NCBI RefSeq assembly: GCF_017310035.1 | Contig: NZ_CP022296.1 | Span: 4,464,001-4,528,000, forward strand | Direction of reading: 5' to 3' | Length of the DNA stretch: 64,000 nucleotides | Source of the DNA: Nocardioides sp. S5 | GTDB taxonomy: Bacteria > Actinomycetota > Actinomycetes > Propionibacteriales > Nocardioidaceae | Part shown: positions 32,582 through 42,033 of the stretch, piece after piece | How the letters are laid out: every line of letters starts with the position of its first letter | Numbering within the stretch: position 1 is the stretch's first letter | Notes under the pieces: model-generated | The model's input: the letters and a program-made list of their open reading frames with translations, nothing else | Database searches by the model: none | Told to the model about the DNA's origin: nothing | Program-made: the position numbers and the translations under genes

Positions 32582-35500
32582 TCAGGCGCAGGTGGGGGCG
32601 ACGGGTTCGCCCGGCAGGATGACCGCGGACTCGGCGGCCGTCAGGGTCGTGTTCGCCGACCGGCAGCCTGCCTCCACCCACGCCTGCGGGTCGATGTCGA
32701 CCTCGTGGTCGGCGCCGAACTCGCCGTAGACGCGCAGGCGGTCGTCGTCGAAGACGAGGAAGCCCCAGCCGAGCTCGTCGAGCACCGGCTTGCCGTAGGG
32801 ACGCCAGGTGGAGGTGTCGTAGAGCGTGACGTCGCCGTCCGACCCCATCACCGCCAGCACGTGGCCGTCCGGGCTCAGCTGGAGGTCGAAGACCCAGCTC
32901 GCGGTCACGAGCCGGTCCGGCGCGACGGCCTCCAGGGTCGAGGAGTCGAGGAACCTCAGGTGCCCGCTCGCCGAGCCGACGGCGAGCGTGCCGGCGTCGC
33001 CGTCGAAGGCCAGCCGGCTCAGCGCGACGGACTCGGGCAGCTCACGGCGCACCAGCTCCTCCCCGGTCTCCGGCGCGACGACGACCACGCTCTCGCCGCG
33101 ACCGAGCGCCATCAGGGACCCGTCGGGCGCGACCGCGGCCTGCGGACCGCCGGGGAACCACGACGTGTCCGCGGCGGCCTCCACCGTCCACACGACCTCG
33201 CCCGAGGCGATGTCGTAGAGGGCCCACCCGCCGCTGCCGTTGACCAGCACGCGCGAGCCGTCGGGCGTGACGGCGAGGCCCGAGGCCTCCCACGGGGTCC
33301 GGATCGTCCGGACGACGCGGCCGTCGGTGGTGTCGACCACGGCCACGCGCCCGCGGTCGGTGACGGGCTCGAAGTCGTCGGTGAACTCGACGACGGCGAC
33401 CACGCCGAGCCGTCCGTCCGGGGTGATCGCGGCATGCGCCGGCTGGCACAGGCAGGAGCGGACCGGCTGCAGCTCGCCGAACCGGTCCTCCCCGGTCGCG
33501 AGGTCCACCACGCTGAGCGTGTTGAGCTCGGTGTCGTAGTAGTTGACCACGACCGCGACGCCCGACGCCCCCGCGCCGGCGTCCGCCACGATGTCGTGCG
33601 GCAGCCGGCGGAGCACCCCGCGGGTGCCGGTCAGGTCGAAGGCGACGGCGTTGCCGTCGCGTCCCGCCGTCCAGATGAGGTCGCGGTCGGGGCCGGTGAG
33701 CTCCATCTGGAGGAGCGCACCGCTGTGCCCCGACATCGTCCGTGCGAGCGCACCGGCCTCCAGGTCGTGGATCTCGAGCTCCTCGTCGCGGGCCACGGCG
33801 ACCTCGCGACCACCCGGAAGGAAGATCGCGGCGCGGACGTAGCCGGCGACCCGCCACGGACTGCCGACCGGTTGCCAGCGCGCGTCGCGGACCTGCAGCA
33901 GCGACGTCTCGGCGCCGGACGCGGTGGTGGTCACCTCGATCGTCATGACGCGGCGGCCGTCCGGGGTGGCGCCGACGACGGACCCCTTCCTGCGCTGCGT
34001 ACGTCCCGTCCAAGCGTCCACCACGAGGGAGTGGGCCGGCTCGTCGGCGAAGGCCACCCGCCCGTCACCGAGGGCGAAGCTGTACGGGCTGTGGGCCCGC
34101 AGGGGGTGCGAGCGGACGACGTCGCCCGTCGTCGCGTCCACGACGAAGACGTGGGTCGAGGAGGACACGACCAGGTCGCGGCCGCGCAGGTGCAGCGACT
34201 CGTCGAGCCACGGCGAGGTGTCTGGCTCCGCCGTCCTGAGGTCCGCTGCCGTGACCCGGCGCAGGACCCTGCCCGTGCGCGCGTCGAGGATCGCCACCGC
34301 GGGTTCGGTGACGAACATCGGGACCGCCACCCATGCGCCGCGCGGATCGGCGACGGGGTCCCCCCACTGCCCCTCCCCGCCCGGGGTCCGCGCCGTCCAC
34401 AGCACCTCCGCGGAGAGGGTGTCGACGGCGCGGAGGACGCTGGTGTTGTCCGCGAGGTAGACCGTCGTGCCGTCGGCCGAGGAGGCGATGCGCAGGAACC
34501 GGTCCTCGATGCGCAGGCGGGTGTAGGCGTGCTGGTTGCGGGTCAGCAGCGTCAGCAGCGCGCCGTAGGTCTCCGGGCTCCGGTCGCGGCGGGTCGCCTC
34601 GACCGCGCCCAGGAGCGCGAGGGCGGGCCGGTCCTCGTTGAGGGCGTCGGCAGCGAGTCGCTTGGCGTCCGCGGCGAGCGCCGAGGCGCGGGCCGCGTCC
34701 GCCGAGTCCTCGGCCTGGGTGCGGGCCGCGAGGGCCACGGCGCCGGCGAGCAGGGCGAGCACCAGGAACACGGCGGTCCCGACGAGCAGCCACCGCAACC
34801 GCCGGTTCTGCCGGGTCGTGGCAGCCGCCCGCAGCCGCGCCGCGTGCTCCTCGGCCTCGAGCGCGAGCCGACCCTCCTCCAGGAAATCGGCCTCCACGTG
34901 GGTGAGCTCGTCCGGCCGGGCGGCTGCCACCTCCAGCCCCGACTGGAGCCGCGTGCCGCGCCACAGACCGGTGGGTTCGCGACCTTCCGCGTCCCACTCG
35001 GAGGCGGCGAGCGCGAGCCGGCGCTGGACCGCGCGGCCGGCCGCGTCGTCGGTCAGCCAGCCGCGCAGCCGGGGCCACTCGCGGAAGAGCGCCTCGTGCG
35101 CGACCTCAACGTGCCCGTCGCCCACCGTGAGCAGCCTCGTCCCGGCGAGCCGGTCCACCACGCGTCGCAGTCCCGGCTGGGCGAGCGCGTCGACCTCCGC
35201 CATCGGCACGCGGCGGCGTACGACGCCGGCGCCCTCTCCCGGTCCGGAGAGCCGCAGCAGCAGCAGGCGCACGCCGGTCTGCTCGGCGTCGTCGAGCCCG
35301 GCCCAGACGTCCTCGGCGAGGGTGGCGATGGCGCCGCGCAGCCCTCCCGTGGTGACGTAGCCGGCGAACGTCAGGCGGTCGCCCTCGCGCTGCGCCCACA
35401 CCTGGGTCAGCGCCACCGAGAGCAGCGGCAGCAGGCCGGGCTCGTCGCCGGCGTCGCTGACGAGGGTGTCGGCGAGCCCCTCCTCGAGGTGGAGCGCGGC

Positions 35501-37510
35501 GCGCGCCGCGGGACGGGTGATCGCGCGGCGCACCTCGGCGCTCGTCGGTGAGCCCACGAGCACGGTGCCGTCGGCGAGCATCGCGGCGAGGCCGGCGTGC
35601 TCGGCGGCGTCGCCGACGTAGTCCGCCCGCAGCGCCACGACCACCGACGTGGTCGAGCGAGGGTCCGAGACGAGCTCGGTCAGCGTGTCCAGGAACGCGT
35701 CGCGCTCGCCCTCGTCACCGCACGCGGTCCACACCTCCTCCATCTGGTCGACGACGACCAGGGTGCGAGGCGGCTCGTCGTCGGCCTGCAGCATCCGGGC
35801 CAGCACGTCACCCACGTCGCCGCCCTGGGTGCCCAGGGCCGCCCGGGCGAGCTCCCGCATCGGGTGCCGTCCCGGACGCAGGACGACCTGCCGCCACGCC
35901 GAGCTGCCCGGGAGGGCGTCGGCGGCGAGCGCCGCCAGCACGCCGGCCCGGAGGGCGGACGACTTGCCGGACCCCGATGCGCCCACCAGCGCCAGGACCC
36001 GGGTCGAGGCGAGGCGGCTCAGCAGCTCGGCGACCAGGTGCTCACGCCCTGCGAACCACGGCGCGTCGCCCACGTCGTACGCCGCCAGACCCCGCCAGGG
36101 GCACACGCCCGGCTCGGTCGCCCGGTCCGCCTCGGACTCGGCGAGCCGGACGATGCTGTCGCTCACGTCCGCGCGCGCGGCGACCAGCCGGGCGCTCGTC
36201 TGCTCGACGACACCGACGGCCGCGTCGAGGCGCCGCGTGGCCGCCTCCCGGGTGAGGCGCACCGCCTCGCTGTGCACGCGCCCGGGCCACGCGGGGCCGC
36301 TGCGGGCCACCTGCTGCGCCAGGTCGTCGACCTCGTCCGGCGCTGCGTACGCCGCGACCAGCCGACGCACGTCCTCGGCGTCGAGCGGTGCGAGGTCCAG
36401 CACGGTCTCACCGTCGAGCGGCTCCGTGCCCGGCCGGGCGAGCCGCAGGAGCATCGCGCCCGGCTCGCGAGCGGCGTACGCGTGCTCGACGACGCGGAGC
36501 CAGGGTCCCGACGGCGGTGCCGGGTCGTCGACGAGCAGCACCGGGTGACCGGCGCCCGCCACCTCCACGGCCAGCGCGGACGCCAGGGCGGACGCGCCCG
36601 CCCCGACGGGGCCCCGCACGAGGGCGGCGGTGGCCGACCCGGCGAGGGTCCGCTCCCAGAGCCCGCGGAGCACGCCGAGGTCGTCGTCGCGGCCGACGAG
36701 GTCGGAGGAGGAGCGGCGCAGCTCGTCGGGGAGCTGCACCCGGGCCCGGGGCGGGTGCAGGCCGGGGTCCTGGGCGAGCACCCTGGCGTGCAGGCTCCGC
36801 AGCTCCGGACCGGGGTCGACGCCGAGCTCCTCCGCGAGCAGCGCGCGGGCCCGGTCGAAGGCGTCGAGGGCGTCGCCCTGCCGACCGGCGCGATAGCTGG
36901 CGAGCATCAGCAGCTCCCAGAGGCGCTCGCGCAGGGGGTGCTCGGTCACCAGGCGCTCGAGGTCGGCGACCGCGGTGGACTCCTGGCCGAGGGCGAGCAG
37001 GGCCTCGAGGCGGCACTCCTGCGCCAGGAGCCGGAGCTCCCCGAGCCGCCGAGCCTCCGCGGGGCCGAAGGCCGTGTCCTCGCAGCCGGCGTAGGCCGGA
37101 CCCCGCCAGAGGGCCAGGCCGTCCTCGGCGGCGTCGAGCGCCGCCTGCCAGCGCTGGCCGTCGACCGCCCGGCGGGCCAGGTCGGTCAGCTGCACGAAGC
37201 GGCCGGCGTCCGTGTCGCGCTCGGTGGCCGCGAGCCGGTAACCGGCGCCCGCGGTCACCAGCAGGCGCGGCTCACCGTCGCGGTCGGGCTCGAGTGTGTT
37301 CCGCAGCCGCAGGACGTAGGTCTGGAGCGACTTGGCCGCGGTGCGTGGCGGGTCGTGGGGCCAGAGCGAGTCGATGAGGTCCGCGGAGGGCACCACGCGG
37401 CCGACGGACGCGACCAGGTGCATCAGCAGGATGCGCTCCTTGAGGCCGCGCACCTCGAGGTCCATCCCACCGGCGACGGCACGCAGGGGGCCGAGGACCT
37501 GGAAGTCCAT
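32582..37510 (-). CDS. SARP-type regulator fused to nSTAND NTPase and WD40-like propeller
   Basis: This 1642-residue regulator has, in order: an OmpR-like DNA-binding domain (1-95), a bacterial transcriptional activation (BTAD) domain (about 100-245), a degenerate NTPase-like segment (G-P-V-G-A-G-A-S at 300-307, lacking the P-loop Lys), and an nSTAND1 NTPase. The last has entry motif P-W-R-G-L-A-A-Y, Walker A G-A-S-G-S-G-K-S-S (510-518) and Walker B near 583-592. A membrane helix (906-928) and a propeller-like C-terminus (about 1000-1642) complete it. Such proteins couple ligand sensing to gene activation. The ATG at 37510 follows TATCGT by 6 nt (leaderless). Targets are unknown. Confidence 0.9.
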   Translation of the reverse strand: MDFQVLGPLRAVAGGMDLEVRGLKERILLMHLVASVGRVVPSADLIDSLWPHDPPRTAAKSLQTYVLRLRNTLEPDRDGEPRLLVTAGAGYRLAATERDTDAGRFVQLTDLARRAVDGQRWQAALDAAEDGLALWRGPAYAGCEDTAFGPAEARRLGELRLLAQECRLEALLALGQESTAVADLERLVTEHPLRERLWELLMLASYRAGRQGDALDAFDRARALLAEELGVDPGPELRSLHARVLAQDPGLHPPRARVQLPDELRRSSSDLVGRDDDLGVLRGLWERTLAGSATAALVRGPVGAGASALASALAVEVAGAGHPVLLVDDPAPPSGPWLRVVEHAYAAREPGAMLLRLARPGTEPLDGETVLDLAPLDAEDVRRLVAAYAAPDEVDDLAQQVARSGPAWPGRVHSEAVRLTREAATRRLDAAVGVVEQTSARLVAARADVSDSIVRLAESEADRATEPGVCPWRGLAAYDVGDAPWFAGREHLVAELLSRLASTRVLALVGASGSGKSSALRAGVLAALAADALPGSSAWRQVVLRPGRHPMRELARAALGTQGGDVGDVLARMLQADDEPPRTLVVVDQMEEVWTACGDEGERDAFLDTLTELVSDPRSTTSVVVALRADYVGDAAEHAGLAAMLADGTVLVGSPTSAEVRRAITRPAARAALHLEEGLADTLVSDAGDEPGLLPLLSVALTQVWAQREGDRLTFAGYVTTGGLRGAIATLAEDVWAGLDDAEQTGVRLLLLRLSGPGEGAGVVRRRVPMAEVDALAQPGLRRVVDRLAGTRLLTVGDGHVEVAHEALFREWPRLRGWLTDDAAGRAVQRRLALAASEWDAEGREPTGLWRGTRLQSGLEVAAARPDELTHVEADFLEEGRLALEAEEHAARLRAAATTRQNRRLRWLLVGTAVFLVLALLAGAVALAARTQAEDSADAARASALAADAKRLAADALNEDRPALALLGAVEATRRDRSPETYGALLTLLTRNQHAYTRLRIEDRFLRIASSADGTTVYLADNTSVLRAVDTLSAEVLWTARTPGGEGQWGDPVADPRGAWVAVPMFVTEPAVAILDARTGRVLRRVTAADLRTAEPDTSPWLDESLHLRGRDLVVSSSTHVFVVDATTGDVVRSHPLRAHSPYSFALGDGRVAFADEPAHSLVVDAWTGRTQRRKGSVVGATPDGRRVMTIEVTTTASGAETSLLQVRDARWQPVGSPWRVAGYVRAAIFLPGGREVAVARDEELEIHDLEAGALARTMSGHSGALLQMELTGPDRDLIWTAGRDGNAVAFDLTGTRGVLRRLPHDIVADAGAGASGVAVVVNYYDTELNTLSVVDLATGEDRFGELQPVRSCLCQPAHAAITPDGRLGVVAVVEFTDDFEPVTDRGRVAVVDTTDGRVVRTIRTPWEASGLAVTPDGSRVLVNGSGGWALYDIASGEVVWTVEAAADTSWFPGGPQAAVAPDGSLMALGRGESVVVVAPETGEELVRRELPESVALSRLAFDGDAGTLAVGSASGHLRFLDSSTLEAVAPDRLVTASWVFDLQLSPDGHVLAVMGSDGDVTLYDTSTWRPYGKPVLDELGWGFLVFDDDRLRVYGEFGADHEVDIDPQAWVEAGCRSANTTLTAAESAVILPGEPVAPTCA

Positions 37511-37516
37511 GGCCCG

Positions 37517-37522
37517 ACGATA
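37517..37522 (-). promoter_or_regulatory. -10 hexamer TATCGT (leaderless)
   Basis: TATCGT ends 6 nt before the ATG of the SARP-nSTAND gene. Confidence 0.5.
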
Positions 37523-37671
37523 GGCGTGCGACGGCACGGCGGTCCTCGTTTCCCGGCAGACATCTGGGGCTCGAGCAGACCGTGACCGGGTCGCGCGCCG
37601 GTCGCAGTGCGGTCGCACCGCGCCTCACCGGCGCACGGGCGGTGGGTGAGGCAGGTTCTGGGCGTGGTGAC

Positions 37672-37763
37672 GTCAAGCGGTCGTTGCAACTTTGGTCATG
37701 CTGCTTGTTGCTCGAGTAGTTGATTGAGGGCCTGTGCTGGCGTGCGCATCTCGAGGGTGGGAC
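37672..37763 (-). mobile_element. Remnant of an IS30-like insertion sequence (3' end only)
   Basis: Minus-strand codons from about 37763 to the TGA near 37699 read R-P-T-L-E-M-R-T-P-A-Q-A-L-N-Q-L-L-E-Q, the usual C-terminal tail of IS30-family transposases. They are followed by a TTGCAACGACCGC stretch like an IS terminus. Upstream the frame is cut by a stop and continues into a broken reductase gene. Only about 90 bp of the element survive. Confidence 0.6.
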
Positions 37764-38243
37764 GTCACCTGCGCGTGCCGCGGCGAGTCCGGCACGGTGC
37801 CCGACGGGGCGACCCACCTGCGCTGGGACCGTTCCGAGCCCGCACCCGCGGCGCTGGCCGAGGGCGCGTGGGACGTCCTCGACCTCGTGGAGCGGCGTAC
37901 GACCGGGGCGTACGACGCCGTGGGGACCCCGGTGCCGCTCGGCGAGCTGCTGGCCCACACCGCCGCCGGCGTCGGGGCGGACTACCCGCGGCTCACCTGG
38001 GTCGAGGCGGACTTCCTCGATGAGCACGGCGTGGCCCACTGGGCCGGCGAGGGGTCGCTCCCGCTGTGGCTGCCGCGCCCGGAGTACGACGGCATGCTGG
38101 CGCACGACCCAGGCCCGGCCGTCGCCGCCGGGCTGCGGCTGCGCCCGCTGGCCGAGACCGCGTCGGGGTGCCTCGACTCCCCGGTCTTCGCGCTGTCGCC
38201 TGAGCGGGAGGCCGAGGTGCTGGAGGCCTGGCACGCCCGCTGA
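37734..38243 (+). pseudogene. Broken NAD-dependent epimerase/reductase gene
   Basis: The open frame of 169 codons looks like the two ends of a roughly 330-residue SDR-type reductase joined together. It starts inside the Rossmann region (G-W-D-V-T-C-A-C-R-G-E-S-G), having lost the Gly-rich nucleotide loop to the IS30-like scar. It then jumps at W-D-V-L-D-L/V-E-R-R-T-T-G-A-Y-D-A-V-G straight to the C-terminal third (L-P-L-W-L-P-R-P-E-Y and L-R-P-L-A-E-T). The missing middle holds the catalytic Tyr/Lys. It is almost certainly non-functional, though the frame remains open. Confidence 0.7.
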
Positions 38244-38261
38244 CGCGCGCGTACGTCCGGC

Positions 38262-38321
38262 ATCTGGGGACGTTCTTGTAGGGGCGGAGCACGATCCTCC
38301 TACCGGAACGTCCCCAGGTAC
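38262..38321. repeat. Long hairpin (TCTGGGGACGTTC class), copy 1
   Basis: ATCTGGGGACGTTC and GAACGTCCCCAGGT pair across about 30 nt that themselves hold TGTAGG/CCTACC. The structure lies between the broken reductase and the convergent E2 gene and probably acts as a two-way terminator. A related hairpin is at 59511-59577. Confidence 0.75.
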
Positions 38322-38325
38322 CGAC

Positions 38326-39879
38326 TCAGAAGAGGAGCGCGGTCCCCGGGTCGGCGAGGATCCCGGCGACGTCGGCGAGGAACCGCGAGCCCTTCTCCCC
38401 GTCGATGTGGCGGTGGTCGAAGGACAGCGCCAGCGTGGTGACGTCGCGGACCACGATCTCGCCGGTGACCTCGTCGACCCACGGCCGCTTGTTGACCGCG
38501 CCGAAGCACAGGATCGCGGACTCGCCTGGGTTGATGATCGGGGTGCCGGCGTCGACGCCGAAGACGCCGACGTTGGTGATCGTGAAGGTGCCGCCGGCCA
38601 TCTCGGCCGGCTGCGTCTTCCCCTCGCGAGCGGTGGCGGTGAGCTCGCCCAGCGCCGCGGCGAGCTCCGTCATCGACAGCGAGTCGGCGTCCTTGACGTT
38701 GGGCACGACGAGCCCGCGCGGGGTCGCTGCCGCGATGCCGAGGTTGACGTAGTGCTTGTAGACGACCTCCTGCGCGGCCTCGTCCCACCAGGAGTTGATC
38801 TCCGGGGTGCGCTTCATCGCCAGGATGACCGCGCGCGAGAGCACGAGCAGCGGGCTGATCCGGACGTCCTGGAGGTCGCGCCGCGCCTTGAGCCGCTCGA
38901 CGAGCTGCATCGTGGCGGTGACGTCGACGGTGATCCACTCGGTGACGTGCGGGCTGGTGAAGGCCGACTGGCTCATCGCCGTCGCCATCATCTTGCGCAC
39001 GCCCTTGATCGGCTCGCGGGTCTCGCGCTCCCCGACGTCATGCGAAGGCGTACGCATGGGTGCGGGTCCGGATGACGCAGCGGCGGGAGCCGAGCCGGAG
39101 GCCGCACCGTGGACGTCGTCGCGGGTGATCGACCCCGACGGCCCGGAGCCGGTGAGGGTGGACAGGTCGACGCCGAGGTCCTTGGCGAGCTTGCGCACCG
39201 GCGGCTTCGCCAGGGCGCGTACGTCGCTGGGCTCGCGCTGGGCCGCAGCCGGGACGAGCGCCTCGGCGGGCGCGGATGCGGGGGCCGGGCGCTGGTCGAC
39301 GGCCGGCACCGGCGACTCGTCGGCAGGGAGCACGTCCTGCGACTGCGCGCCGCCGGGCGAGAACGCCCCCTGCACCTGCATCTGCGTCTGCGCACCGGCG
39401 TCGGTGCTCGGCGAGGCCGAGCCGCGTCGTGCTCGGCGCATCGGGCCGCGCTCGGCCTTGATCCGGCCGACGAGCGACGCGCCCTCCATCGAGCCGGAGG
39501 CCGCCGGGTTGGACAGGTCCATCTCCGTCAGGTCGGTCTGGGCGGCCTCGGCCGCACCGGCCTTCTCGGCCATGCCGAGGTAGGGGTCGGACTCGGTCTG
39601 CTCGGTTGTGGCCGCGGCCGGGGCTTCAGGCGCGGGAGCCTCACCCTCGGCGCCGACAGAGATGATCGGCGTGCCGACGGGGACGGTCTCGCCCTCGTCG
39701 ACCAGCAGCGCCAGGACGGTGCCCTCGAAGGGCGACGGCAGCTCGACGAGCGACTTGGCGGTCTCGATCTCGACGATCACGTCGTTGATCTCGATGGTGT
39801 CGCCGACCTTGACCTTCCAGGCCACGATCTCGGCCTCGGTGAGACCTTCGCCGACGTCGGGGAGGAGGAATTCGGACAT
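38326..39879 (-). CDS. bkdC: 2-oxoacid dehydrogenase E2 (lipoyl acyltransferase)
   Basis: The 517-residue E2 core protein has one lipoyl domain (lipoyl Lys42 in E-T-A-K-S), a long Ala/Pro/Ser/Gln-rich linker (about 80-215), and a peripheral subunit-binding domain (about 223-260, with V-R-K-L-A-K-D-L-G-V-D-L and G-x-I-T-R-D-D-V). The catalytic acyltransferase domain ends with D-H-R-H-I-D-G (488-494; catalytic His). It accepts the acyl group from E1 and passes it to CoA. The linker is longer than in E. coli. E3 (lipoamide dehydrogenase) is not in the window. The branched-chain assignment rests on the separate E1-alpha/E1-beta layout. Confidence 0.92.
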   Translation of the reverse strand: MSEFLLPDVGEGLTEAEIVAWKVKVGDTIEINDVIVEIETAKSLVELPSPFEGTVLALLVDEGETVPVGTPIISVGAEGEAPAPEAPAAATTEQTESDPYLGMAEKAGAAEAAQTDLTEMDLSNPAASGSMEGASLVGRIKAERGPMRRARRGSASPSTDAGAQTQMQVQGAFSPGGAQSQDVLPADESPVPAVDQRPAPASAPAEALVPAAAQREPSDVRALAKPPVRKLAKDLGVDLSTLTGSGPSGSITRDDVHGAASGSAPAAASSGPAPMRTPSHDVGERETREPIKGVRKMMATAMSQSAFTSPHVTEWITVDVTATMQLVERLKARRDLQDVRISPLLVLSRAVILAMKRTPEINSWWDEAAQEVVYKHYVNLGIAAATPRGLVVPNVKDADSLSMTELAAALGELTATAREGKTQPAEMAGGTFTITNVGVFGVDAGTPIINPGESAILCFGAVNKRPWVDEVTGEIVVRDVTTLALSFDHRHIDGEKGSRFLADVAGILADPGTALLF

Positions 39880-39890
39880 GGCAGTTCCTC

Positions 39891-40877
39891 TCAGAAGGCG
39901 AAGGTGCGGTCGACGGCGTCGAGCACGCGGTCGAGGTCGGGGAGGTACTCCTCCTCGATCCGCGACGGCGGGTAGGGCATGTCGAACGCGCCGACGCGCA
40001 GCACGGGCGCCTCGAGGGAGTAGAAGCACTGCTCGGTGATCCGAGCCGCCACCTCCGCTCCCATGCCGAGGTTGACGTGCGCCTCGTGGGTGATCACGCA
40101 GCGACCGGTGCGGCGTACGGACTCGAAGACCGGCCCCATGTCGAGCGGCGAGAGCGTGCGCAGGTCGATGACCTCGAGGCTGCGGCCCTCGGACTCGGCG
40201 GCCTCCGCGCACTTCAGCGCGGTCTTCACCGTCGGGCCGTAGGCCAGGACGGTCGCGTCGGTGCCGGAGCGCACGACGCGCGAGGTGAAGAGCGGCTCGG
40301 GCGTCGCGGAGTCGTCGAGCTCGGCCTTGTCGGCGTGGTACTGGCGCTTGGGCTCGAGGAAGATGACCGGGTCGTCGTGGGCGATGGCCTGCTGGATCAT
40401 CCAGTAGCCGTCGACCGGGTTGGAGCAGGCGACCACCTTGAGGCCGGGGGTGTGCGCGAACTGCGCCTCCGGGCTCTCCGAGTGGTGCTCGACCGCACCG
40501 ATGCCGCCGCCGAAGGGGATGCGGATGACGATCGGCATCTTCACCTTGCCCTGCGAGCGGTAGGTGTACTTCGCGACCTGGCACACGATCTGGTCGTAGG
40601 CGGGGTAGACGAAGCCGTCGAACTGGATCTCGATGACCGGGCGGTAGCCGCGCAGCGCCATGCCGACCGCGGTGCCGACGATGCCGGACTCCGCGAGGGG
40701 TGAGTCGATGACGCGGTCCTCGCCGAAGTCCTTCTGCAGGCCGTCGGTGATGCGGAAGACGCCGCCGAGCTTGCCGACGTCCTCACCCATGAGCAGGACC
40801 TTGTCGTCGGCCTCCATGGCCTTGCGCAGGCCCATGTTGAGGCCCTTGGCGAGGGTGATCTTCTGGTTGGCACTCAT
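39891..40877 (-). CDS. bkdB: 2-oxoacid dehydrogenase E1 beta subunit
   Basis: The 328-residue subunit pairs with E1-alpha to form the thiamine-diphosphate-dependent decarboxylase. It shows L-M-G-E-D-V-G-K-L-G-G-V-F near the N-terminus, the TPP-contact region R-I-P-F-G-G-G-I-G-A-V-E-H-H-S-E-S-P-E-A, and the C-terminal R-V-G-A-F-D-M-P-Y-P motif. The ATG at 40877 lies one base after the E1-alpha stop, and the E2 start follows its own stop after 11 bp, so the three genes are one operon. Confidence 0.94.
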   Translation of the reverse strand: MSANQKITLAKGLNMGLRKAMEADDKVLLMGEDVGKLGGVFRITDGLQKDFGEDRVIDSPLAESGIVGTAVGMALRGYRPVIEIQFDGFVYPAYDQIVCQVAKYTYRSQGKVKMPIVIRIPFGGGIGAVEHHSESPEAQFAHTPGLKVVACSNPVDGYWMIQQAIAHDDPVIFLEPKRQYHADKAELDDSATPEPLFTSRVVRSGTDATVLAYGPTVKTALKCAEAAESEGRSLEVIDLRTLSPLDMGPVFESVRRTGRCVITHEAHVNLGMGAEVAARITEQCFYSLEAPVLRVGAFDMPYPPSRIEEEYLPDLDRVLDAVDRTFAF

Positions 40878-40878
40878 C

Positions 40879-42033
40879 TCAGTGGCTCCCCTCGAACGAC
40901 GCGAGGTAGGCGGCGAACCCGTCGCGCTGCTCACGGATCTCGTCGGTCATCTCGCTGAAGACGTAGCCGAACTGGTCCATCGGCTTGGGGTCGGGCAGCG
41001 CCTTGCACCCCTCACGGAGGTGGTGACCCATCTCCTTGGCCTCGGCGTCGAGGTCGTCGAAGAACTCCTGGTCGACCAGGCCGTTGCGGCGGAGGTAGAC
41101 CTTGAGCCGCTCGATCGGGTCCTTGAGCTTCCAGTGCTCGAGCTCGTCGTTGAGGCGGTAGCGCGTCGGGTCGTCGGTCGTGGTGTGCGCACCCATGCGG
41201 TAGGTGTAGGCCTCGACGAACGACGGGCCGTTGCCGTCGCGGGCGCGCTGCAGCGCGGCCTTCGTGACGGCGTACGTCGCCAGCACGTCGTTGCCGTCGA
41301 CGCGGATGCCCGGGAACCCGAAGCCCAGCGCGCGCTGGTAGAGCGGGATGCGGGTCTGGCGCTCGATCGGCTCGGAGATGGCCCACTGGTTGTTCTGGCA
41401 GAAGAACACGACGGGGGCGTTGTAGGAGGCGGCGAAGATGAACGCCTCGTTGACGTCGCCCTGCGAGGACGCGCCGTCGCCGAAGTGGGCGATGACGGCC
41501 GAGTCGCGGTCGGGGTCGCCGGTGCCGACGACGCCGTCACGCTGCATGCCCATGGCGTAGCCGGTGGCGTGCAGGGTCTGGGCGCCGATGACGATCGTGT
41601 AGAGACCGAAGTTGTTCTCGTTGGGGTCCCAGCCGCCCTGGTCGACGCCGCGGAACAGGCCGAGCAGCCGCAGCGGGTCGACGCCCTTGCAGTAGGCGAC
41701 GCCGTGCTCGCGGTAGGTCGGGAAGACGTAGTCCTGGGGGCGCAGCGCGCGGCCGGCGCCGATCTGCGCGGCCTCCTGGCCGAGCAGCTGGGCCCAGATG
41801 CCGAGCTCGCCGTGGCGCTGGAGGGCGGTGGCCTCGACGTCGATGCGCCGCGTCAGGACCATGTCGCGGTAGAGACCGCGCAGCTCCTCGGCGGAGAAGT
41901 CGTGGTCGAACTCGGGGTGGTGGACGCGCTCACCCTCGGGCGTCAGAAGCTGGACGAGGTCGGGGCCACCATCGGTCTGGGAGGGTCCGAAGACCTCCGC
42001 AAGGTCGGGGCCGAAACTCACCGGGTCGGGCAA
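40879..42033 (-). CDS. bkdA: 2-oxoacid dehydrogenase E1 alpha subunit
   Basis: The 384-residue subunit carries the thiamine-diphosphate motif G-D-G-A-S-S-Q-G-D-V-N-E-A (ending in the usual N-N-Q-W-A-I-S) and the phosphorylation-loop-like Y-R-M-G-A-H-T-T. It is the first gene of the E1/E2 operon. The TTG at 42033 is chosen because GAAGGAG lies six bases upstream; another in-frame TTG at 42048 precedes that site. The closest textbook comparison is mycobacterial BkdA (branched-chain 2-oxoacids), but a pyruvate role cannot be excluded. Confidence 0.9.
   Translation of the reverse strand: MPDPVSFGPDLAEVFGPSQTDGGPDLVQLLTPEGERVHHPEFDHDFSAEELRGLYRDMVLTRRIDVEATALQRHGELGIWAQLLGQEAAQIGAGRALRPQDYVFPTYREHGVAYCKGVDPLRLLGLFRGVDQGGWDPNENNFGLYTIVIGAQTLHATGYAMGMQRDGVVGTGDPDRDSAVIAHFGDGASSQGDVNEAFIFAASYNAPVVFFCQNNQWAISEPIERQTRIPLYQRALGFGFPGIRVDGNDVLATYAVTKAALQRARDGNGPSFVEAYTYRMGAHTTTDDPTRYRLNDELEHWKLKDPIERLKVYLRRNGLVDQEFFDDLDAEAKEMGHHLREGCKALPDPKPMDQFGYVFSEMTDEIREQRDGFAAYLASFEGSH

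Noticed and set aside
31955-35551. Very long open frame on the plus strand opposite the SARP-nSTAND gene
   Set aside because: Long antisense frames are normal in this GC-rich DNA; the residues are the repetitive Arg/Gly/Val/Asp mix of shadow frames, and the opposite strand encodes clear domains.
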